A stretch of DNA of 64,000 bases from positions 248,001 through 312,000 of the forward strand of contig NZ_PCPR01000002.1 in NCBI RefSeq assembly GCF_002979775.1, written 5' to 3'. The DNA is from Arthrobacter sp. MYb23 (GTDB lineage Bacteria; Actinomycetota; Actinomycetes; Actinomycetales; Micrococcaceae). The notes below the pieces were generated by a model. The model was not told the DNA's origin. It was given only the letters and a program-made list of their open reading frames with translations, and made no database searches. The position numbers and the translations under genes were made by a program. Position 1 is the stretch's first letter. Each line of letters starts with the position of its first letter. Positions 9,472-17,483 of the stretch are shown here, one piece after another.

Positions 9472-10275
9472 ATGAGTGATGAGCGAAGGAGAATCTCTGC
9501 CCTCGGGCTGAACCCGGATCTCGAACATCTGCAGTTGCCTGCGAGCACTCTCTGCTGGTGGTGCGGAGACGCTGCGACCACCGAAGAGCATCGAATCAAG
9601 GCTTCAACCCTTCGTCGGGTGGCTAGGCTGGACGATGGCACCCACGCGCCAAGGAACGTCTACAAAAAGAGTTCTGACTACGCTGGTCCGCTCCGCAGCC
9701 TCAATAAGGGCACCCAGGTGCGATGGCGCAAGAATCTATGCGGCGACTGCAATAGCTCAAAGAGTCAGCCATTCGATCGCTCCCATGACGCTTTTGAAAC
9801 TTTTCTTGTGGATCACATCAATGTGCTTTCCAGTTGGGAGCACCTTGATTGGCAGCTGGTTTACGGGGCAGATTGGCAGGAGCAGTCGCGGAATCTGGCT
9901 CGCTACTTTGGTAAACAGCTTGGCTGCATGCTGGCATCTCATCAGCTACGAGTACCTACCGAGTTGATCCAGTTCCTCGATGGCAGCGATCGCTGCCCCT
10001 CTGTGAGCTTCATGCTGTGCATCAATCCCCGTGCCATAGCGCTACACGAGCGCATGCTTGCTGACGGGGATGAGCACGGCCTGTCTGGCTTCGTTGGGTT
10101 GCTCGATTCAAGCGCCTATCAAACTGACGGCATTTTTACGGGTATAGATTACGGCTACCACATCGGGTATTTGTGGTTCGTCGCGCGGTGGCGCGCAGGG
10201 TCCGACATCTCGTCATGGTTTGAATACCAGGTGATAGACCTGCCCCGACTCTCCAGTGAAGAGACACCGAATTAA
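9472..10275 (+). CDS. HNH-type nuclease-like protein
   Basis: 267 aa. The N-terminal 100 residues hold paired cysteines and an acid-His: LCWWCGDAATTEEHRIKAST, then NLCGDCNSSKSQPFD. This CxxC...EH...CxxCN spacing is that of zinc-bound HNH endonucleases such as those in restriction and defence proteins. The remaining 160 residues have no recognised motif. It starts with ATG 9472, 66 bp after the acyltransferase remnant, and is followed by a 240-bp gap. It could be a free-standing endonuclease or a defence effector. Confidence 0.6.
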   Translation: MSDERRRISALGLNPDLEHLQLPASTLCWWCGDAATTEEHRIKASTLRRVARLDDGTHAPRNVYKKSSDYAGPLRSLNKGTQVRWRKNLCGDCNSSKSQPFDRSHDAFETFLVDHINVLSSWEHLDWQLVYGADWQEQSRNLARYFGKQLGCMLASHQLRVPTELIQFLDGSDRCPSVSFMLCINPRAIALHERMLADGDEHGLSGFVGLLDSSAYQTDGIFTGIDYGYHIGYLWFVARWRAGSDISSWFEYQVIDLPRLSSEETPN

Positions 10276-10519
10276 TTTCTGCACCCCGGGTGGCGGTTGA
10301 ATCGCTGCGCAAACGCGATAACAGAAGGGCACGGGGCTACTGAAGGGACCGCGACTACCGGCGGAAGGAATCTCGCTGTGGGCAATTCTGACGTCATACA
10401 AGCGATGGGAGGGGTGAAATGGACACGCTGCAAATTCAGCGCGTGGCAGTGACGACGGAGCAAAATGAGGTGGGAGTCATCCTCAGTCGAAGCCCGCTGC
10501 GGTCAATCAGAAGGACGCT

Positions 10520-11614
10520 ATGACAACTTCCTCGCGCATGTCTTCACCCGAACTCGCCCGCCCCGACCCGAGCGACCGCCCTGATCCCGCGCCGGCCAAG
10601 CTCTGGACCCTCATCTTAGGTGTGGCGCTAGCGGTCGTCCTAGCCGTAGGCGTTGGGCTTGTGGTTTTCATCCTTGTTTTAGAACACCTGCAACTACCGA
10701 GAGCAGATGCGGCCAGAACTGCCATAACGCTGGTGGGTATCCCCACCGCAGCGGGAGCGGTCTTCGTTGCGTTACGAAGTTTGCATCTAAAAGAGCGGCA
10801 ACTGCATACGGACCAGCAGCGCGTGGCAGACGCATATAGAACTTATGCTTTGGCTTTCGACGCCGAGCACACTCGGCGGCAAAGTGATCAAGAACGGGAA
10901 CTCCGAGCCCGATACGTGTCAGCGGCTGAGCAAATGGGGCATGACTCCGCTGCGGTCCGCTTGGCTGGAGTCAATGCCATGGCTCAGCTCGCAACGGATT
11001 GGAGTGACCAACGCCAGTCGTGCGTTGACGTCCTGTGCGCATATTTGCGGCTACCACAACTAACGACATCCAGCGGCGACCTCGACCCCTCTGACGGTGA
11101 AGTGCGGCGTACTACACAGCGGCTAATTAGCCAGGGTTTCACGAAAGCCGGCGACAAGGACTCGCAGCCCGCGTGGCCCGCTACCGACCTTGACCTGGAT
11201 GGGGCTGTCCTTGATCAATTCCAACTGGTCGACGGAGTTGCCCGGAAGGCCACATTCAAGAAGACACACTTCATGGGCTACACCTCCATCGACGCCGGAA
11301 TTTCTAACGCAACATTTGATGACTCGATATTTTTCGGTGCAGCCAGGCTTGCTGGAATGATGGGTCAATCAAACTTCAGGCGAGTCACCTTTCATGAGAA
11401 CGCATCGCTCACCATATTTAGCATTTACAGCCCAAACTTCTTCCGCATGATATTCAAAGGCAGGCTCACGCTAAGCCGGGCCGTCCTTTCGACCAACCCA
11501 TACACTTTTCATGAAGCGTCATTTGCCTTCCAGCCTCCGGTCAATGATCTTGTCTCCTATATCGGCTGCACGCTCAACGGCACGCCCCTAAAAGACTCTG
11601 TCATCAGGGATTGA
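10520..11614 (+). CDS. Membrane protein with pentapeptide-repeat-like C-terminus
   Basis: 364 aa. Two N-terminal membrane helices (about 29-55 and 65-85) are followed by a charged helix (HLKERQLHTDQQRVAD), a conserved block SAAEQMGHDSAAVRLAGVNA then DVLCAYLRLP, and a right-handed-repeat-like tail (ATFKKTHFMG, ATFDDSIFFGAARL, SNFRRVTF). The block and tail match a family common in actinobacteria, membrane-anchored pentapeptide-repeat proteins, whose function is unknown. A weak AAGGAC precedes the ATG. Confidence 0.7.
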   Translation: MTTSSRMSSPELARPDPSDRPDPAPAKLWTLILGVALAVVLAVGVGLVVFILVLEHLQLPRADAARTAITLVGIPTAAGAVFVALRSLHLKERQLHTDQQRVADAYRTYALAFDAEHTRRQSDQERELRARYVSAAEQMGHDSAAVRLAGVNAMAQLATDWSDQRQSCVDVLCAYLRLPQLTTSSGDLDPSDGEVRRTTQRLISQGFTKAGDKDSQPAWPATDLDLDGAVLDQFQLVDGVARKATFKKTHFMGYTSIDAGISNATFDDSIFFGAARLAGMMGQSNFRRVTFHENASLTIFSIYSPNFFRMIFKGRLTLSRAVLSTNPYTFHEASFAFQPPVNDLVSYIGCTLNGTPLKDSVIRD

Positions 11615-11752
11615 GGCCCCGCCTCGGCTCGGCGCATCCGGCACCGAGCGAAACTGACCGTCTCTACTGCACTACCTAATGCCAACGTCCACAAATCCGG
11701 CCACTCGAGCGGGGAGCCGCAATCACATTGCGGTTGGAGGGATAATTGCCCC

Positions 11753-12421
11753 ATGACCCCCGGGCAGTGGCTGCTGGACTTCTTCTGGACGAACGACGAC
11801 CTCCTTGAGGCTAGTAATAAATGGGGTGGGGTACTCATGGCAATCACTGGTGCGATGATCGTTGCCCCACAGGCATGCAAGCATGCCCTCGGTGCAACTG
11901 TTGGGGTGGCAATCACAAAGATCTCCATGGGCATCAGAAGCGCCTTGGCCCGCCGTCATGGCGGGACTCTTAGCCAGGTAACCGCCGTGCGATCAATTTC
12001 GTTCGATTCCCATTTCGGAGCGGCGACAGCGACCCAGTCTCTCCGGTTTGAAGAAAAGGCGACTGTTGCAGAGAAGGTGACGTGGCTCAAGAACCAACTC
12101 GAGTTCATCGATGCCCGGTGGCAAAACGCCGCAGCCAGGCTCGATGAAATAGACCAAATGACAAGACGTCAACTGCAAGAGCTGGATACCGGCGTGCACG
12201 CAGAGTTGAAAGAGTTGCGGGACCAAGTCGGGAGGATCGAACGCGATTCGGTGCAAATCGATGCCACAGGGCTGCCGCCTATCCTGGCAGGCATCATCCT
12301 AACGGGCGTTCCGGAGGAGCTGGCAGGCTGGGGCGTGTTCGGCTGGATGATATTCCTGATCTTCGCTGGCGGAACTATCGCTGCTGCAAGCAGGAGCTAT
12401 AGCAGCGGCAATTGGCGGTAG
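11753..12421 (+). CDS. Hypothetical membrane protein with central coiled coil
   Basis: 222 aa. A hydrophobic stretch near residues 27-50, a long heptad-like charged region (about 95-170: EKVTWLKNQLEFIDARWQN onward) and a C-terminal pair of hydrophobic segments (ILAGIILTGVPEELAGWGVF, WMIFLIFAGGTIAAA). The C-terminal layout recalls actinobacterial proteins annotated only as hypothetical. Function unknown. A perfect hairpin follows at 12445-12472. Confidence 0.6.
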   Translation: MTPGQWLLDFFWTNDDLLEASNKWGGVLMAITGAMIVAPQACKHALGATVGVAITKISMGIRSALARRHGGTLSQVTAVRSISFDSHFGAATATQSLRFEEKATVAEKVTWLKNQLEFIDARWQNAAARLDEIDQMTRRQLQELDTGVHAELKELRDQVGRIERDSVQIDATGLPPILAGIILTGVPEELAGWGVFGWMIFLIFAGGTIAAASRSYSSGNWR

Positions 12422-12444
12422 GGCCGACTACAAGTCGTTGTGAT

Positions 12445-12472
12445 CACTTCAGCGCTCAGCCTCGCTGAAGTG
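12445..12472. terminator. Hairpin between convergent genes
   Basis: A perfect 10-bp inverted repeat (CACTTCAGCG / CGCTGAAGTG) with an 8-nt loop lies between the convergent genes ending at 12421 and 12555. There is no strong T-run, so its strength as an intrinsic terminator is uncertain. Confidence 0.5.
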
Positions 12473-12554
12473 AAGGCGAGGATCGGTGGAGCTGCAGGGA
12501 CTTGAACAGGGCGCAGAAGCTCCGTGTCCAGTGCAGCGGCTTTCTTGCCGAGAC

Positions 12555-13100
12555 CTAGGCAGGAAAGGCTGCTTGCACCTTTAGGTCTTTCCGCATCAGG
12601 CCAACAGCCACGTTAACGCGCTTTATGGAGTCCGTTGCAAAGTCTGACAACTTACCTTGGAGCTCACGATGTATCTCGGAGGTCATAGCTTCATTGGCCG
12701 CTTTTGCATCTGCCGCCGAGAGGTTGCCGCTCATGTGTTTCGCGTACATGACGGTCGGCAGATCATTGACCCACCCCTGCAGGTCTGCTAGGGCTATAGT
12801 CATCTTGTTTATTTCCTCCGCGATGGCTGTAGGAGCAAGGAACTGTGCGTTCAGGCAAACTTTGTACATTTCCTCGTAGGCAGCAATCATTTCCGCCGCC
12901 TCGCGGTCATCATGACCGATGATGTTAAAAGCATTGCTCAAGGGAGCCCCGGCGAACGTCTCAACAAACTTCTGATACGCCTTGAGTTTCTCGTTTCTTT
13001 GCCACTGGCGATGCTCATTCGTGCGGGACAGCAAGGCGCCAATCATTGCACCGAGGACCACAAAAACGCCGGCGACGACCGGAACCCAAAGATTAGTCAT
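12555..13100 (-). CDS. Small membrane-anchored hypothetical protein
   Basis: About 181 aa from ATG 13100, which has GGAG close upstream; longer starts up to 13175 lack support. One N-terminal membrane helix (LWVPVVAGVFVVLGAMIGALL) is followed by RTNEHRQWQRNEKLKAYQKFV and a helical soluble domain. This N-terminal pattern is common in actinobacterial and actinophage hypothetical proteins; function unknown. It lies on the same strand as the early small-gene string. Confidence 0.65.
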   Translation of the reverse strand: MTNLWVPVVAGVFVVLGAMIGALLSRTNEHRQWQRNEKLKAYQKFVETFAGAPLSNAFNIIGHDDREAAEMIAAYEEMYKVCLNAQFLAPTAIAEEINKMTIALADLQGWVNDLPTVMYAKHMSGNLSAADAKAANEAMTSEIHRELQGKLSDFATDSIKRVNVAVGLMRKDLKVQAAFPA

Positions 13101-13247
13101 ACTCCAATTTTGCCGCATTGGGGCGTGGCTGCCCCAGTGGCGCAGCCTGCTACGGTCGCTCCACCATGGAAGCACGTGCGGCGCGTTGGTCTATTGCTGC
13201 CGACGCTGGCGTGTGGCCAGACCTGTGCAAGTGTAAGTTTGTTTGCC

Positions 13248-13823
13248 TTATCGCTCCTCGCCAACCACGACATCAACGGGTTCTGCGTGAAGACGCAAGC
13301 CACTGTTTAGTCTGTCCATCAGGCTCTTTACACCCCTGGAGCAGTTACTGCGCTCATTCGAGGATAGGCTGTCGGGAGTTGGCGCATATCGCTTGTGTAC
13401 GGCCTTCGCCTGGGTGGGCGCGCTTTTGCGCAGCCTCTCGAACGCTTCAGCCAGGTCGGCGCGGACATCGACACCAAGAGCCCCCGCCGTTACGCCCCAT
13501 GCGTGGGACTCCAGAAACGACATAACTTGTTTCGGCGTGTAGATGAACGCACCACTGGCGTACATATGCGCCAAGCGTTCAGCGCTGGCGAAGTCTCGCG
13601 CCGTCCTAGTCATGTAGATCTCCACAAACTTTGCGTCTGCCTTACTGTAGGACTTCCAGTCCACAATGACGCGCTCCCAGATGGCTTGTTCGACGTCAGC
13701 TACCTCGTAAATGGTGGAACCGCCATGCTCACGGAATGCAATGCGGCCGGCGGTCTTCACGTATGCCGCGTGGAAACTATCGAAGTCAAGGGTGGGCAAA
13801 GCATTTGCTACTGCAGCTTTCAT
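13248..13823 (-). CDS. Sigma-factor-like phage regulator
   Basis: 191 aa with GAGAGGAGC ahead of ATG 13823. Two parts resemble small sigma factors: VADVEQAIWERVI at about 42-54 recalls region 2 (DVVQETF type), and RLRKSAPTQAKAV followed by LSSNERSNCSRGVKSLMDRLN recalls region 4 with its helix-turn-helix. Divergence is high and the match is by eye. It is the last large gene of the minus-strand early string, a suitable place for an activator of late transcription. Confidence 0.45.
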   Translation of the reverse strand: MKAAVANALPTLDFDSFHAAYVKTAGRIAFREHGGSTIYEVADVEQAIWERVIVDWKSYSKADAKFVEIYMTRTARDFASAERLAHMYASGAFIYTPKQVMSFLESHAWGVTAGALGVDVRADLAEAFERLRKSAPTQAKAVHKRYAPTPDSLSSNERSNCSRGVKSLMDRLNSGLRLHAEPVDVVVGEER

Positions 13824-13954
13824 GCTGCTCCTCTCAGCGGAAGCACAGCCCTAATGTTGGTGGGGCTGCATTTTGAACTTTCGAATGTCTGGCACTCGCA
13901 TGAGTCGCAGGCGGCCCTAGTAACGCCCACGAGCCCTTCGACGGAAACCGTCAT
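13820..13954 (-). CDS. Possible small cysteine-containing protein
   Basis: A 44-aa frame from ATG 13954 whose stop overlaps the sigma-like gene's ATG by ATGA, the coupling pattern used throughout this string. It contains CDSCECQTFESSKC, a possible small metal site. No ribosome-binding site is evident and the start could be earlier (14008), so support is mainly the overlap. Confidence 0.3.
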   Translation of the reverse strand: MTVSVEGLVGVTRAACDSCECQTFESSKCSPTNIRAVLPLRGAA

Positions 13955-14041
13955 GGCTACCGACTGGGTGACGCCTGGGTGACAGCGGGGCGCACTGCTC
14001 GACAGCATGCGCGTGCAGTCGCTAGCCCTCGTGCACCGCTG

Positions 14042-14299
14042 TTACTGCTTTCGCCGCGCATGCGCCTTAGTCGCTGGACGGGGGTCCGGCAGGCCTGCCG
14101 AGCGCAGCTCATAAAGAGCTGCGCCAACTGTTCGGCGGTCATGCCGCTGACCGCTCTGCCTGAATGAGTTCCACCAGTCGCACGTCCCATGCGTCTTGGT
14201 TGCTGAAATCTCAGTGCCGGCGGGAAAGCTTCGACCCTCGTTCACGAAGATGCCGGCCAGCGTGCGCTGCTCCTTGAGGATTGCTCGATAGAACTTCAC
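14042..14299 (-). CDS. Small early phage protein
   Basis: 85 aa, starting with a GTG that overlaps the preceding stop by GTGA, so translation is coupled to the 14296-14622 gene. A basic C-terminus (RPATKAHARRKQ) hints at nucleic-acid contact. No family recognised. Confidence 0.55.
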   Translation of the reverse strand: MKFYRAILKEQRTLAGIFVNEGRSFPAGTEISATKTHGTCDWWNSFRQSGQRHDRRTVGAALYELRSAGLPDPRPATKAHARRKQ

Positions 14300-14622
14300 C
14301 TGGTGACCCCCATTGCACTCAGGAAGGCCTCGGCATCTGCCAGTGACTCATGGGTGCCGATGTAGTAGAACTTGAGCCACTCGTCGCTAGCCTCGAACCT
14401 GTAGAGCGTGAAGCTGTGGACTGGAGCCTCGGCGCCTGACGGCTCGAATACCGCCTCTGCAATGACGTAGCCCTCGAAGGTCTCGAATTGGCTGCCGCGA
14501 TATATGCCGTAGTACCGGCCTTGGCCGAAGTATCGCTTATTGCCGATGCCAAAGAAGTCGTTGCCCACCCGCTTAGCGTGCCGCTTGAGATCCTGCAAGG
14601 TGCTGATTCTAAAGTCACTCAT
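14296..14622 (-). CDS. Small early phage protein
   Basis: 108 aa from ATG 14622, chosen because GAAAGG lies 8 nt upstream; the frame is open to 14694 without a better site. Rich in aromatic residues (NKRYFGQGRYYGIYRG) in a likely beta-rich fold. No family recognised. Second gene of a coupled pair with 14042-14299. Confidence 0.6.
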   Translation of the reverse strand: MSDFRISTLQDLKRHAKRVGNDFFGIGNKRYFGQGRYYGIYRGSQFETFEGYVIAEAVFEPSGAEAPVHSFTLYRFEASDEWLKFYYIGTHESLADAEAFLSAMGVTR

Positions 14623-14706
14623 GGTCTTGCCTTTCGTTGAAATTGGCCGGGATGCCATGCCTTGTAGTGAGCGCAGGCGCTCACCACGAAGCAAAGAACA
14701 CCCGGT

Positions 14707-15177
14707 CTATGCTGCGAATGCTGCGGTTGACTGGAATACGTGCGTCACGCCTGGGAACTCGGCGGACGGCACCTTGTAGTAATCGGCGGGGAACTCGGGA
14801 ATCATGGTCAGCGGTGCCGGCATGTCCGGCGCTGGCAACAAGGCGTGGACTGCATGCGCGTCCCGCAACAACTCGGCGACCGACAGTCCGCGAACGTCGC
14901 TTGGCGCATTCTCCAGGTCGGCAGGCTCCTCGCTGGGAAGCGTTACTACCGTTGCTGTCTGCTCTTGTGCGGCGACTGCGGGGGGCGTGAGGAACCAACT
15001 ACCGACGAGCAACAACAAGACCGCTACGATCACCGCGAACGCGATAAGGTCGCTCTTCTCCTGGCGGTTGAGCTTTTGCATCGGGGCTTCTTTCAACAAG
15101 GTTGCGGGGGGATCGATTGCTACCGTGACTACTCGGCTCGTGCCGCGAGTCGCAGGCTCTGCTTGCTGGGGTTGCAT
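14707..15177 (-). CDS. Single-pass membrane protein, early region
   Basis: 156 aa from ATG 15177 (GAAAGG upstream), or 124 aa from ATG 15081 (AAAGAAG upstream). A single membrane helix (LIAFAVIVAVLLLLVGSWFL) follows a charged cytoplasmic stretch (KLNRQEKSD), leaving about 90 residues outside. Such small membrane proteins in phage immunity regions are often exclusion proteins, but nothing specific identifies this one. Confidence 0.6.
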   Translation of the reverse strand: MQPQQAEPATRGTSRVVTVAIDPPATLLKEAPMQKLNRQEKSDLIAFAVIVAVLLLLVGSWFLTPPAVAAQEQTATVVTLPSEEPADLENAPSDVRGLSVAELLRDAHAVHALLPAPDMPAPLTMIPEFPADYYKVPSAEFPGVTHVFQSTAAFAA

Positions 15178-15315
15178 GTCTGCGGCCTTTCGTTAGTTGT
15201 TTGGTTGCGCCTTAGTTCGCCGGCTATGTAGCGCACTGCTCAGCCGGCAATCGGGGCCACTGGGCTACCGTCCTGACGGCGTGCGAGTTGATCCGCTGAG
15301 GGGCTTGGTGTGCAG

Positions 15316-15600
15316 TCACTTCCGGCCCGCCACGTCCAGCCGCTTAATGGTGGCGGTGGCGGTACGAAGAGCCATGAGAACCTCACCCAACCGGGTAAGG
15401 TGGCTGAAGCGCGGCAGTAAGTCCAGCCGCCTGAATCCGGCCGGGGTCATTACTTCGACGCGGGGCGCGATGTCATGAGTGCGGCTCCCCCGCGTGAATT
15501 TGAGCTCGTCCTCTGGGTTCATGGCGCCACATTTGATGGCGGTAGCCCGCATTATCCGCAGTTCGCGCTTTATGAGTGAAAGCGTTGATGACGTTGACAT
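15316..15600 (-). CDS. Small basic early protein
   Basis: 94 aa from ATG 15600, 5 nt after AGGAG; a GTG two codons earlier overlaps the binding site and is less likely. Basic, with no recognised motif. A 16-bp palindrome lies just upstream at 15617-15632, so this gene may have its own regulated promoter. Confidence 0.55.
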   Translation of the reverse strand: MSTSSTLSLIKRELRIMRATAIKCGAMNPEDELKFTRGSRTHDIAPRVEVMTPAGFRRLDLLPRFSHLTRLGEVLMALRTATATIKRLDVAGRK

Positions 15601-15611
15601 AGACACTCCTA

Positions 15612-15632
15612 TTGCGCAAGTAGCGCTACTTG
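15612..15632. promoter_or_regulatory. Palindromic operator candidate upstream of the 15600 gene
   Basis: Contains TTGCGCAA (15612-15619) overlapping a perfect 16-bp palindrome CAAGTAGCGCTACTTG (15617-15632). The TTGCGCAA core recurs in the two operator-like palindromes before the HTH gene at 16782, suggesting one repressor acts on all three. Confidence 0.5.
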
Positions 15633-15646
15633 ATAGGTGAAAAACT

Positions 15647-15672
15647 GGCGGGCTGTAGCACTACAGCCCGCC
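15647..15672. terminator. Perfect 12-bp hairpin
   Basis: GGCGGGCTGTAG and its exact complement are separated by 2 nt. No T-run follows on either strand, so this could be an attenuator, a weak terminator or a protein-binding site within the early string. Confidence 0.45.
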
Positions 15673-15685
15673 TAATCGAATGGAT

Positions 15686-15742
15686 TTACCTGCACTTCGC
15701 TCCGTCCAACAAATGCGATCGGGGCTTGTGTTCGTGTTTCAT
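15686..15742 (-). CDS. Possible 18-aa peptide
   Basis: AAGGAACC precedes an ATG at 15742 that opens an 18-codon basic frame (begins MKHEHKPRSH). It follows a motif (15746-15775) that is repeated imperfectly at 16404-16431. Too short to judge by composition; it may be a leader peptide or not translated. Confidence 0.25.
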   Translation of the reverse strand: MKHEHKPRSHLLDGAKCR

Positions 15743-15936
15743 TGGTTCCTTGCTATTCAGTTGTCTATTCGGTTGTGGGCAATGCCAGCGGACTAGCCGC
15801 CGTGCCACATCCCGACCAATTGAGGCCGGCTAAGCTCAAGCCTGAGACCAGGGCGAGCGAAGAATTCTGAGTTGATGGGCTACCAATTATGAAGTTGCTT
15901 ACGAGACTGGCGCGCTGGCCCAGATTGCCAGCCTCG

Positions 15937-16074
15937 CTACTTGGCGGATTGGGGCGGGACGTTCGCCCGCTCCCCTCGCAGGACGCCGGCTACCATGCGG
16001 CACACCTCTGCGGGCAGCGGCGGCCACTCCACCACAATCGCCCGAGCGTGGGCCTGTATCTCTTCCTTTGTCAT
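15937..16074 (-). CDS. 45-aa protein, early string
   Basis: GAGGAG lies 5 nt before ATG 16074. The peptide begins MTKEEIQAHARAIVV, followed by EWPPLPAEVCRMVAGVL. The pattern of a helix, then W-P-P-L and a second helix, is common in very short actinobacterial proteins near phage and HTH genes. Function unknown. It is too short for routine ORF cut-offs and would easily be missed. Confidence 0.6.
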   Translation of the reverse strand: MTKEEIQAHARAIVVEWPPLPAEVCRMVAGVLRGERANVPPQSAK

Positions 16075-16098
16075 TGCCACTCCTCTATTGATTTTGAT

Positions 16099-16344
16099 CT
16101 AAACCGCAGCCAGAACAGCTTGCGGCACACGCCCAGCGCTGGCCATAGCGGAGTTATTACGCCGCCAATCTTCAATGATTCGCATCACGTCTGCCGCAGA
16201 TCCTTCGAAACCAGCGCGAGCGCCGTTCGGGCCATACTCAATGAAGACATTGCCAGTCTCCTCCTGGTCCTCCATCTCGTTCACTACAGCATGAATGCTG
16301 CTCAAGGAGATGTATGTGCCGCCGAAGTCTACAAGATCAATCAT
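16099..16344 (-). CDS. Small acidic early protein
   Basis: 81 aa; AGAGG lies upstream of ATG 16344. Begins MIDLVDFGGTYISLSSIHAVV; acidic and likely beta-rich. First gene of the minus-strand string that diverges from the HTH regulator, so in position it resembles a cro-type or early lytic gene, though no HTH is visible in it. Confidence 0.6.
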   Translation of the reverse strand: MIDLVDFGGTYISLSSIHAVVNEMEDQEETGNVFIEYGPNGARAGFEGSAADVMRIIEDWRRNNSAMASAGRVPQAVLAAV

Positions 16345-16693
16345 GGCTCTACCTCTTTCCGTGACCGATTCTATCGGTCTTCACAATTCACCTAGTTCAT
16401 ATTTTCCTGCTATTCAATTGTTATTTAGTTGCACTCTCAGCGCGCTATTTTGCGGGCTGATGAGGTAATCCTTCTGCCAATCAGTCCCGTTACCTAGCCC
16501 TGTAATATGTCCGCTTCTTGGCGACTATTTGCATATCCTTGGGGCCGTGCAACTCGCACCTTTATCCGCTCTTCAGCGTAGGCACTCGTCATATGTCCGA
16601 CTGTTCCAGGTTTATTCAATTCTCAAGCTTCTTGGGGATTCAGGTGTCCGGCCTTTCAGCCTTTCTCCCTGCCCGATGTATCGAGTATTGCAT

Positions 16694-16716
16694 GAGTTGC
16701 GCAACTAGCGCAACTC
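16694..16716. promoter_or_regulatory. Operator candidate O1 (inverted repeat)
   Basis: GAGTTGCG and CGCAACTC flank a 7-nt spacer, and the first arm is itself part of a perfect 12-bp palindrome AGTTGCGCAACT (16695-16706). Shares the TTGCGCAA core with 16749-16762 and 15612-15619. Confidence 0.6.
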
Positions 16717-16748
16717 TTGAATCGAAGTTGTCGCCGCCTGAAGGTGTG

Positions 16749-16762
16749 AAGTTGCGCAACTT
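16749..16762. promoter_or_regulatory. Operator candidate O2 overlapping the HTH gene promoter
   Basis: Perfect 14-bp palindrome AAGTTGCGCAACTT. A TAAAGT at 16768-16773 lies about 10 nt before the ATG and could be a -10 element, with TGTGAA 17 bp upstream as -35. The palindrome would then sit between -35 and -10, the right place for autoregulation of the HTH gene. Confidence 0.6.
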
Positions 16763-16781
16763 CCGCGTAAAGTAGCGGCTT

Positions 16782-17138
16782 ATGGAGGCAAAAAAAGTTT
16801 CAGAACTGATTGACAAGACCGGGCTTACGCGACAGAAAGTCGCCGACGCCCTGGGTGTATCAACTGCTCAGCTCCGTAAGTATGAGCACGGGTACGCCCC
16901 AATCCCACAGGCGCGGCTAGCCATCCTTGATCAGCTAGCCGGCGGATCTAGAAGCGCACTGCGCCTCCTTGGTTCACCGCGACCAAGTGCGGCTCAGCTT
17001 GCACAAGTGCCGGCGAGTGAACTCATAGAAGAACTCGCACGTCGGGCCAGGGCTGGGCAGCTACGCGACGTAGAAGGCGAGGGCGGCAAAGGCAGGACAC
17101 TAAGGGCGGTGGCGTTCACTGATGTTGCCGACGACTAG
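16782..17138 (+). CDS. XRE-type HTH regulator, candidate immunity repressor
   Basis: 118 aa. The N-terminal 60 residues form an XRE helix-turn-helix: TRQKVADALGVSTAQLRKYEHG. The rest has helical segments (ASELIEELARRARAG) that may dimerise. No ribosome-binding site precedes ATG 16782, and a -10-like TAAAGT lies about 10 nt upstream, so the message is probably leaderless, as is common in actinobacteria. Operators at 16694 and 16749 suggest autoregulation. It diverges from the early string, so it is the best candidate for the repressor holding lysogeny; Cro-like action is the alternative. Confidence 0.7.
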   Translation: MEAKKVSELIDKTGLTRQKVADALGVSTAQLRKYEHGYAPIPQARLAILDQLAGGSRSALRLLGSPRPSAAQLAQVPASELIEELARRARAGQLRDVEGEGGKGRTLRAVAFTDVADD

Positions 17139-17177
17139 ACAAGGGCGGCATAGGGTCGCTGATCCACTGCACCACTG

Positions 17178-17212
17178 AAGGCCAAGCAAAGTGCATCACA
17201 TTGCTTGGCCTT
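17178..17212 (+). terminator. Terminator after the HTH gene
   Basis: A perfect 12-bp inverted repeat, AAGGCCAAGCAA and TTGCTTGGCCTT, with an 11-nt loop, 40 bp past the stop codon. The 3' side has only a short T-run. Confidence 0.65.
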
Positions 17213-17483
17213 CTCTATGCCCAGATACAGGCGCACAGACGCGTGATACCCCCATCATGGCATCCAGTACCAGGGCTGCCCAGCGAGGCGCTGAGAGGTG
17301 GCATAGAAGGCTACTGAGAGGCATTCAGTACAAGGGGGTGGGGGTAGCCCCCGGATCGCGCAGCCGGCCTCCCCGGGGGTAATAGCTCTCGACTGAATGT
17401 ACGGGTTCTAGAGTCCATGAGAGCCTCGAGAAGCCCTCGCCGAAGAGCGAGGGCAGGAGCTTTGGCCAGCCGTAGCGCTGGCC
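17213..17483. other. Gene-free stretch
   Basis: About 270 bp between the HTH terminator and the end of the minus-strand HNH gene. It has a G-rich tract (GGGGGTGGGGGTAG near 17334) and short open frames without ribosome-binding sites. I see no gene. Confidence 0.4.

Larger units (their letters stand above)
16345..16781. promoter_or_regulatory. Divergent control region of the prophage
   Basis: 437 bp without a gene between the leftward early string and the rightward HTH gene. It holds the two palindromic operators described separately and, at 16404-16431, an A/T-rich motif repeated imperfectly at 15746-15775 (TGCTATTCARTTGT). This is the natural place for the lysis-lysogeny promoters. Confidence 0.55.
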
